DNA of 10,692 bases, from the NCBI GenBank assembly GCA_037190665.1, contig JBBCJT010000130.1, forward strand, positions 1-10,692, in the 5' to 3' direction. Every line of letters begins with the position of its first letter. The first letter of the stretch is position 1. Source of the DNA: JBBCJT01 sp037190665. Lineage in GTDB: Bacteria; Pseudomonadota; Alphaproteobacteria; Acetobacterales; Acetobacteraceae. Below, one piece after another: positions 1 through 6,500 of the stretch. The notes below the pieces were generated by a model. That model did not search any database. It was not told where the DNA came from and worked only from the letters and a program-made list of their open reading frames with translations. The position numbers and the translations under genes were made by a program.

Positions 1-393
1 GCGCGGTTCTCGATGCCGGAGGTGAAGGTCGGCATTCCGTCCGTGATCCATGCGGCGCTGATGCCGCGCCTGATCGGCATGGCGCGCGCCCGGTGGCTGA
101 TCATGACCGGCGCCACCATCGATGCGGCGAAGGCGCTGGACTGGGGTCTGATCGATATCCTGGCGGCGGAAGGCGAACTGGACGCCGCCGTGGCGGAGGC
201 GCTCGAACCGATCCTGGCATGCGGCCCGGCCGTCATCGCGTCGCAGAAGGCTCTGCTGCGCGCGTGGGAGGATCAGCCGCTCGCGGAAGCGATGGAGGGC
301 AGTGTCGCCGCGTTCGCCAAGGCCTTCGCCACGGGCGAGCCGCAGCGTTACATGCAGGCGTTCTTCGATGCGAAGGCGAGGAAAGGCGGGTAG
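1..393 (+). CDS. Enoyl-CoA hydratase/isomerase (crotonase) family protein, C-terminal part
   Basis: The reading frame is open from the first base and ends at TAG 391-393, so this is the last 130 residues of a gene that begins outside the window. The first residues, ARFSMPEVKVGIP, match the crotonase stretch just after the oxyanion-hole region. The Glu in 'MPEV' (codon 19-21) aligns with the second catalytic acid of enoyl-CoA hydratase (Glu164 in the rat enzyme). The following 'MTGATIDAAKALDWGLID' is the usual crotonase helix and turn, and the tail is the C-terminal helical trimerisation part. The family acts on acyl-CoA thioesters in the cytoplasm (hydration, isomerisation, sometimes hydrolysis). 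The substrate cannot be told from this half, and the loop 'GIPSVIHAAL' replaces the common GxxGxxG-type loop of true hydratases. An internal ATG at 13 is not a start. The neighbours are on the other strand and give no pathway hint. Confidence 0.9.
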   Translation, partial: ARFSMPEVKVGIPSVIHAALMPRLIGMARARWLIMTGATIDAAKALDWGLIDILAAEGELDAAVAEALEPILACGPAVIASQKALLRAWEDQPLAEAMEGSVAAFAKAFATGEPQRYMQAFFDAKARKGG

Positions 394-394
394 G

Positions 395-955
395 TCAGCT
401 TTCCAGTTCGCTGTCCCAGTACAGGTAGTCGCGCCAGGACTGGTGCAGGTAGTTGGGCGGGAAGGTGCGGCCCCTGTCCTGCAGTTCCCACGATGTGGGC
501 TGGCGCGGCGCCTGCAGCGGGAACATCCGGCATTCGCGCGGCAGGCGGCTGCCCTTGATCAGGTTGCAGTGGCTGCAGGCGGCGACGACGTTCTCCCACG
601 TCGTCCGCCCCCCGCGGCTGCGCGGGATGACGTGGTCGAAGGTCAGGTCCTGCGCGGGGGAACGCTCGCCGCAGTACTGGCACTCGAAGCCGTCGCGCAG
701 GAACACGTTGAAGCGTGTGAAGGCCGGCCGCCGCGCGGCGGGGATGTATTCCTTGAGTGCGATCACCGAGGGCAGGCGCATCGCGAGGGAGGGCGAGTGC
801 ACCTCCGTATCGTATTCGGAGAGAACCGAGACCCGCTCGAGGAACACCGCCTTCACGGCGTCCTGCCAGGACCACAGGGACAACGGGAAATACGACAGCG
901 GGCGGAAATCCGCGTTCAGAACCAGAGCCGGAAACTGACTGCCGCCGTCAGGCAA
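395..955 (-). CDS. HNH endonuclease family protein
   Basis: This is a 186-residue protein of the HNH nuclease type widespread in Alphaproteobacteria. The N-terminal part (about residues 8-45, 'ALVLNADFRPLSYFPLSLW') is its characteristic conserved extension. The HNH core spans about residues 88-137: a zinc-binding Cys92-x2-Cys95 pair, Asp107-His108 as the general-base and metal site, Asn122, and a second pair Cys127-x2-Cys130 followed by Asn131. The C-terminus 'FPPNYLHQSWRDYLYWDSELES' is also typical. The fold cuts or nicks DNA with a divalent metal. The cellular role of this subfamily is not established, and calling it a restriction or repair enzyme would be a guess. The start is TTG at 955, because an AGAGGAG box lies six bases upstream and the conserved N-terminus begins right after it; no ATG fits. 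It is converging on the crotonase gene with one base between the stop codons. Confidence 0.92.
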   Translation of the reverse strand: MPDGGSQFPALVLNADFRPLSYFPLSLWSWQDAVKAVFLERVSVLSEYDTEVHSPSLAMRLPSVIALKEYIPAARRPAFTRFNVFLRDGFECQYCGERSPAQDLTFDHVIPRSRGGRTTWENVVAACSHCNLIKGSRLPRECRMFPLQAPRQPTSWELQDRGRTFPPNYLHQSWRDYLYWDSELES

Positions 956-961
956 ACGCCG

Positions 962-968
962 CTCCTCT
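962..968 (-). promoter_or_regulatory. Shine-Dalgarno site that supports the TTG start of the HNH gene
   Basis: On the minus strand the sequence reads AGAGGAG, then six bases, then TTG (955-953). This is a strong anti-16S match at good spacing. It justifies a non-ATG start for a protein whose conserved N-terminus begins at once. Confidence 0.7.
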
Positions 969-1045
969 GCGGGGCGTCACCCAAGCGCTGGGGCGGAACC
1001 GAAACGCGCACCGCCACATCTTGTGCGCCGCCGTTGTCCACAGGG

Positions 1046-1074
1046 TTTATGACAGCCGGGACCGGGGGCTGCAA
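1046..1074 (-). promoter_or_regulatory. Candidate promoter for the HNH gene
   Basis: On the minus strand, TTGCAG (1074-1069) and CATAAA (1051-1046) are separated by 17 bases. They resemble -35 and -10 hexamers (3/6 and 4/6 matches to consensus). The site lies in the 135-base gap between the GNAT stop and the HNH start and would give a leader of about 85 bases. The match is modest and the gene could also be read through from upstream. Confidence 0.25.
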
Positions 1075-1090
1075 GGCGGACGGGCCGATT

Positions 1091-1555
1091 TCACGCGGTT
1101 GACACAGGCAGGGCCGCATCGCGCGTCAGCAGCGACAGGTCCGACACGTGATCGCGCTGCATCCAGCCGCGGCGTTCGTAGAACGGGCGGTTGGCGTCGG
1201 TCGCGGCGAGATGCAACCGCGTGACGCCGTGGGCGAAGGCGCGGCGCATGGCTTCCTCGACGAGCGCGGCGCCGATCCCGCCGCGGCGCTCGCCGGGTTC
1301 GACCCAGAGCGCCGCGACCCAGGGCGACAGGTCCGGCCATTCGTCCGCGTCGTGGGCGATCACCGAGACGGTGCCGGCGAACCGGTCGCCGACCAGCGCC
1401 ACCAGCGTGAACGGCATCGGCGCGGGGCCGAGATGCGTGGCGAAGGCGGTGCGCAGGCGCGAGACGTCCGCCTTGCCGATCCAGAAGGCGCGCCAGATCC
1501 GGTCGGCCACGGTCTCCAGCAGGTGCGGTGCCCCGCGCAGGTCGACGAGCCTCAC
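1091..1555 (-). CDS. GNAT family N-acetyltransferase
   Basis: This 154-residue protein has the length and layout of a single-domain Gcn5-related acetyltransferase, which transfers an acetyl group from acetyl-CoA to an amine. The strand 'AALWVEPGERRGGIGAAL' (about residues 81-98) holds the acetyl-CoA pyrophosphate-binding motif A, R90-x-x-G93-x-G95. 'LHLAATDANRPFYERRGW' (about 114-131) is motif B, with Tyr126 in the place of the usual catalytic tyrosine. No signal peptide is present, so it is cytoplasmic. The start chosen is GTG at 1555, which overlaps the pbpC stop in a GTGA arrangement typical of translational coupling. The same frame happens to stay open much further upstream, across pbpC, but that stretch has no recognisable protein. 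The substrate is unknown. Its place as third gene after the macroglobulin and PbpC genes suggests co-expression with the cell-envelope pair, but a functional link is not shown by sequence. Confidence 0.88.
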   Translation of the reverse strand: MRLVDLRGAPHLLETVADRIWRAFWIGKADVSRLRTAFATHLGPAPMPFTLVALVGDRFAGTVSVIAHDADEWPDLSPWVAALWVEPGERRGGIGAALVEEAMRRAFAHGVTRLHLAATDANRPFYERRGWMQRDHVSDLSLLTRDAALPVSTA

Positions 1556-3420
1556 CGCACGCGCACCGCCGCACTCGCCGCTGCCCCGTCCGCGTCCATC
1601 ACCGTGACGCGGTAGAAGCCGGGGCCGGGCGGCGCCCAGCCGGCCTCGCGCCGCGCCGGCATTCCCGGCACGGCGATGCCGTCGACCATGAAGGTCAGCG
1701 GCCGCCGTCCGCCCATCGCGCGCAGCGTCACCGATCCGAGTTCGGCCAGCACCGCGCCGGGCGGAGGGAACAGCAGGCGCAGCCCGTCCACCGTCGCGGT
1801 CGCTGCCGTCGCGACCGGCGGCTGGGGCAGGGGGGCTGGGTCGAGGAGATCGAAGCCGCGCGCGAGGATCGGCATCGCGATGGACAGTCCGGTCGCGCCC
1901 GGCATCGGCGTGCCGTCTGCGCGGCCGACCCAGACGGCGACCACATGCCGCCCGTCCAGCCCGACGGCCCAGGCATCGCGTCCGCCCCAGGACGTGCCGG
2001 TCTTCCACGCGATGCCCTCGCGCAGCGTGCCCGGCAGCCGCCGTGTCAGCGCTCGGCGCACCAGCCGCGCGGCGTGCGGATCGAGGAACGGCCGCGAGGG
2101 CGCGGGGCCGGCGAGCGTCAGCGGCGCGGCCCGCCCGTCGGACAATGCGGCGTACAGCGTCGCCAGATCGCGCAGCGTGACTCCCGCGCCGCCAAGCGCG
2201 AGCGGCAGCGACGGTTCCGCCCCGGGCGCGAGCCGTGGCGTCACGCCGGCCGCCTTCAGCCCCGAGGCGAAGCGCAGCGGCCCGACGCGGTCGAGCAACG
2301 CCACCGCTGGCACGTTCAGGCTGCGACGCAGCGCCTCCGCCGCCGTGACGTTGCCGGCAAAGCCGCGGTCGTAATTCTCCGGCGCGTAGGCGCCGAAGCG
2401 GCGCGGCAGGTCGGGCAGCGGCGCGTCCGGCGCGGCATGACCTTCGGCGAAGGCCATCGCATAGACGAACGGCTTCAACGCCGAACCGGGCGAGCGCACG
2501 GCGCGGGTGAGGTCGAGGCTGCCTTCGGTCGCGCCGACGATGGCGCGGATCTCGCGGCTGGCGATGTCCACCACCAGCAGCGCGGCGCGCGCGCGGTCCG
2601 GCAGGACGAGGTCGGCGGCGAGCCGCTCCGCCGCTTCCTGCAACGGCAGGTCGAGCGTGGTGGCGATCCGCCCGCCCGGCTCGGCGCGGGCGAGGGCGGC
2701 GGCCGGCTGCGGCGCGTGGCGGGGCAGGGCGATGCGGGCAGCGGGGAGGTCCTGCGGCGCGGGCGCGCCCAGCACCGCATCGCGCGCGGCCCGTGCGCGC
2801 GCCGGGTGCCGGTCGGGGCGCAGCCGTTCCGGGCTGCGCGGCAGGGCGACCAGCAGCGCGGCCTGATCGGGATCGAGCCGGTGCGGCGGACGGCCAAACC
2901 ATGCGAGCGACCCGGCGCGGATGCCCTCCAGATTGCCGCCATAGGGCGCGAGCGTCAGGTACAGGCCGAGGATTTCCTGCTTGGTGAAGCGGGCTTCGAG
3001 CTGGAACGCGCGGAAGATCTCCACGGCCTTTGACGCCACCGTGCGCGGCCGGCGTTCCAGCATGCGCGCGACCTGCATGGTGATCGTGGACCCGCCGGAA
3101 ACGATCCGGCCGGTGCGCGCCCATTGCCAGGCGGCGCGGGCCAGCGCGAGCGGGTCCACGCCCGGATGGGTGAAGAAACGCTTGTCCTCGGTACGCAGCA
3201 GCAGGTCGAGATAGTGCGCGGAGACGTCCCCGGCCCCGGCGGCGAGCCGCCACGTGCCGCCCTCGACCGGGAACAGGGCGAGGGTGCGGCCCTGCCGGTC
3301 CATCACCTCGGTGCCGACGGTGCGTGCGCGTGACAGGTCGGGAGGATAGGCAGCGTCGAGGGCGAAGGTTCCGGCGACGAGGCCGATAGCAACGACGGCG
3401 AGGAAGGCGACCCGCTTCAC
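1552..3420 (-). CDS. pbpC: Penicillin-binding protein 1C (bifunctional transglycosylase/transpeptidase)
   Basis: This 622-residue class A PBP of the PbpC type polymerises and crosslinks peptidoglycan from the outer face of the inner membrane. Residues 5-22 form a single N-terminal membrane anchor. The GT51 glycosyltransferase domain (about 40-210) shows 'RTEDKRFF' with catalytic Glu78 and 'GGSTITMQVARM' (109-120). The transpeptidase domain (about 250-520) shows the active-site SxxK at Ser313/Lys316 ('SPGSALKPF'), SxN at Ser367-Leu-Asn369 and the KTGT box at 473-476. The last 80 or so residues (about 540-622) are the beta-rich C-terminal domain usual in PbpC. It is shorter than E. coli PbpC (770 aa), but all catalytic motifs are intact. 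The start is GTG at 3420, with GGGAGGG nine bases upstream; that site lies in the end of a palindromic repeat. It follows the alpha-2-macroglobulin gene, the same order as yfhM-pbpC in E. coli, and overlaps the GNAT gene by four bases. Confidence 0.95.
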   Translation of the reverse strand: MKRVAFLAVVAIGLVAGTFALDAAYPPDLSRARTVGTEVMDRQGRTLALFPVEGGTWRLAAGAGDVSAHYLDLLLRTEDKRFFTHPGVDPLALARAAWQWARTGRIVSGGSTITMQVARMLERRPRTVASKAVEIFRAFQLEARFTKQEILGLYLTLAPYGGNLEGIRAGSLAWFGRPPHRLDPDQAALLVALPRSPERLRPDRHPARARAARDAVLGAPAPQDLPAARIALPRHAPQPAAALARAEPGGRIATTLDLPLQEAAERLAADLVLPDRARAALLVVDIASREIRAIVGATEGSLDLTRAVRSPGSALKPFVYAMAFAEGHAAPDAPLPDLPRRFGAYAPENYDRGFAGNVTAAEALRRSLNVPAVALLDRVGPLRFASGLKAAGVTPRLAPGAEPSLPLALGGAGVTLRDLATLYAALSDGRAAPLTLAGPAPSRPFLDPHAARLVRRALTRRLPGTLREGIAWKTGTSWGGRDAWAVGLDGRHVVAVWVGRADGTPMPGATGLSIAMPILARGFDLLDPAPLPQPPVATAATATVDGLRLLFPPPGAVLAELGSVTLRAMGGRRPLTFMVDGIAVPGMPARREAGWAPPGPGFYRVTVMDADGAAASAAVRVR

Positions 3421-3424
3421 GCGC

Positions 3425-3496
3425 CCTCACCCTCCCACGCTGCGCGCGAGCGCCTCCCTCTCCCGCAAGCGGGAGAGGGAATAGGTACGGGTGAGG
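3425..3496. repeat. Nested palindromic (REP-like) intergenic element
   Basis: A perfect 12-bp inverted repeat (3455-3466 with 3469-3480, core arm CCCTCTCCCGC, two-base loop AA) sits inside a second 8-bp inverted repeat (CCTCACCC at 3425-3432 with GGGTGAGG at 3489-3496). Elements with this arm sequence recur in many GC-rich proteobacterial genomes, from memory of such sequences. A genome-wide copy count is needed to prove it is a repeat here. It occupies almost the whole 91-base gap between the macroglobulin stop (3512) and the pbpC start (3420). In mRNA it would form a strong hairpin that could stabilise the upstream message or attenuate read-through. There is no T-run after it on the minus strand, so a classical terminator is unlikely. 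Confidence 0.75.
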
Positions 3497-3511
3497 TGCA
3501 GGCCCTCGCCA

Positions 3512-6500
3512 TCACTCCGCCGGCAGCACCGTGATCCGGCCGGCCGCCTGCCGCGCGAAGATCGTCGGGCGATACATGTCCGACAGCTCCGCGCCCGGCA
3601 GCTCGAACGTGCCGGGCGTCACCGCGCGCAGCATCACCGCCGTGCGGAAGCCGGGCCGGTTCGGCGTCAGGGTGAACACGCCGGCGAAGCGGTCATCCAG
3701 CGCCGGCGTCGCATCCGCCTCGCTCAGTTGGTCGAGCCAGGGCATGCCCGGCACGGCGCCTCCGCCGAAGCGGCCGGTAATCTCCCAGCCCGCGGGCAGC
3801 CCATGCATCAGCATCGCCTGATGCGTCTGTCCGGTCTCCGCCTGACCCTCGATCAGCAGCACGAAGCGCGTGTTCTGCCGAAGCTGGTCGAGGTTCAGCG
3901 CCGTGCCGTCGAGCGCGAAGAAGCGGCGGCTCACGCGCATCTGCTCCCGCGCGGCGGGCAGAGGCTGCGCGGGCACGCCGGTCACGGACAGCGACTGCCA
4001 CACCGGCCTCTCGCCCGTGTTGCGCGCGGTCGCGGGCTCGGTGAGCGACGCGAGCACGGTCGGCCCCGGATCGAGCGGCCGCCCGTCCAGCGTGATCCGC
4101 GCCACCCGCCCGTCGCGGCCGAGCACCGCGGCGGCAGCCACCGCCCAGGCCTGCTCCTGCGTGGACATGCGCAGCGGATCGAGCTCCTGCGCCGGCAGTC
4201 GGCCCACCAGCGCCTCCAGCCGGTCCGCCATCAGGCCGCTTTCCTTCAGCAGCACGGCGATGGCGGCGGTGTCGCGCAGCGAGGTGCCGTAATCCTCGAT
4301 CCAGAAGTTGCGCTGCGGCTGGGCGATCGCGGCGGCGAAGGCCGCCTCCGCGCGCGGCCGGTCGTTGGCCCGCGCCAGCGCGGCACCGAGCTGCGCCTTG
4401 GCGAGCGGCGTGGGCAGCGCGTCGAGCTGTTCGGCCAGCACCCGCGCCGCGCCGGCGCGCGGCCGGCCGGCAAGGGCCAGCACATGCAGCGCATAGGCCT
4501 CCGCCGCGAGATTCGCGGGCGATGAGCCGCTGCCCTCGGCGATGTCGCCGAGATTGCGCAGCGCATCCTCCAGCGCCTGGTCAGGCACGGCCGCGCCTGC
4601 GGCCTTCGCGCGGACCAAGAACTCGGTCACGTAGGCCGACAGCCAGCGTTCCGGCGGGCCGTTCGCGCTCCACAGGCCGAAGGCGCCGTCATAACGCTGA
4701 CGGTCCAGTACGCCTTCCACGATCCGTTGCAGCCGCGCCGCACGGTCGTCGCCCGCGAGCGGCCCGTCCGGCAGCAGCGCGAGCGGCAGGCCCTGGCTGG
4801 TCTGCTGCTCCACGCAGGAGAGCGGGAAGCGCAGCAGATCGCGCAGCACGGGCGCGGGGTCGAAGCGGACCGCGACGCCGAAGCTCGCGGTGGCGCGCCA
4901 GCTTCCCGGCAGGAAGCGGGCAGTGTCGGGCGCGAGGCGGATTTCCGCGCCCGGTGCGAGCGATGCACCCGCGACGACAGTGATGTTGCCGCGCGCCGGA
5001 CGCACCGTGATCGCGCTCTCGCGGCTGATGCGGAAGCCGTCCGGCCCGGTCGCGGTCAGCGTCACGCGCGCCGATCCGACGCCGGTGGCGCGCAGCACCG
5101 CGCTCGGCGTCGCCCGTGCGCCCTGGGCGAGCGGCAGGGCGATGCGGGGATTGCCCACTACCTCCAGCGGCCCGCTGACGGACAGTTCCGCCACCGCTTC
5201 GCCTGCGGGCAGGTCGAGATTGTGCAGCAGCACCGTGACCCGCGCCTCATCGCCGGGGGCGAGGAAGCGCGGCAGCAGCGCCTCCGCCACCATCGCATCC
5301 CGCACGGTCGCGGGCTTCGAGGCCGCGCCGATCTGGGTGCCCTGCCAGCCCACGGCCATCAGCCGCAGCTCGCCGGCGAAATCGGGGATGTCGATGGGCA
5401 CGCGCGCGATCCCGTCCGGCCCGGCCTGTACCGGCCCTTCGGAGATCGCGACCGTGCGCTGCGGGATGTCGGGCAGGGCGAAGGCGCCCTCGTCGCCACC
5501 CTGACGCAGCACCGTGGTTTCGCCATCGGCGGGCGCGATCAGTCGTCCGTAATCGTCGCGGATGTCGAGACCGAGCCGGCGGCGGCCGAGATAATGCGCC
5601 ACCGGATCGGGACTGCGGAACGATGTCAGCCGCAACACGCCCTCATCCACCGCGGCGAGCGTTACCCACGCGCCCGGCGTGGTGCGCACCGGCACCTCGG
5701 CGCGGGCGCGCGGCGCGAGCCGGTCCGGCGTCTCGATCGCCATCGGCAGCGTGCGCGAGGCAGGGTCGATGCCGACCCAGACGAGACCGATGGCGCGGCC
5801 CGGCCTGCCGGTCGGCGATCCGCCCGGCCGCACCACGGTCGCGGCGACATAGGCGCCCGGCCCCCAGTTGCCGTCCACCGGCACCTCCACGGTCGTCCCG
5901 CCCTCGGGCACCGAGAGGTTGCGCAGGCTCAGGACACGGTCGGTCAGCACGGTCAGCGCGACCTCGCCCGCGAATGGCGGCGCGATGCGGATGCGGGCGA
6001 CCTCGCCCGGTGCATAGGCGCGCTTGTCGGCGGAGACGTCCACGCGGTCCGGCACGTCCGGGCTCTCGCTGACCGCCCAGCCGGAGCGGAACCGCACGGA
6101 GGTCGCGGCGAGCCCGTTCGGCTGCACCACCTCCAGCCGGTAGCGCCCGAAATCGAGCCGCCGCGCGAAGCGGACCGGTTCCGTGCCGGTGCGGATCTCC
6201 TGCGTCTCCAGCGGCTCGTCGCGCCACACCGTTTCGTAGCGGGCAAGGCTGCCGCGGATCACCAGCCGCCAGTCCGGCCGTTCGCGCACCAGCGACAGCC
6301 GCAGCGTCTCCGCGCGTGGCGTGCCGTCCGGCGCGACGGCGAGGATGTCGAACCCGGCCTCCGTCCCGGCATCGACGGCGTATCCGTCGAAGGCCGGGCG
6401 GATGCCGATCAGCGGGCCGGCGGAGCGCACCGCGATCTCGGCGCGCGCGCGCGAGGCGCGGCCCGAGGGCTCGTCCACCGAAACCACCAACTGTCCCTTC

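Noticed and set aside
1528..3033. A plus-strand open frame of 501 codons antisense to pbpC and part of the GNAT gene.
   Set aside because: Low-complexity Arg/Gly-rich translation with no recognisable motif; the minus strand encodes all PBP catalytic motifs.
1091..3430. A 779-codon minus-strand frame that would fuse an upstream Arg-rich sequence to the GNAT domain.
   Set aside because: Only the last 154 codons look like a protein. The rest is an out-of-frame reading of pbpC, and a GTG start with stop-start overlap explains the GNAT gene.
3455..3480. The 12-bp hairpin as a rho-independent terminator.
   Set aside because: No U-tract follows the stem on either strand, and pbpC downstream appears to be in the same transcription unit.
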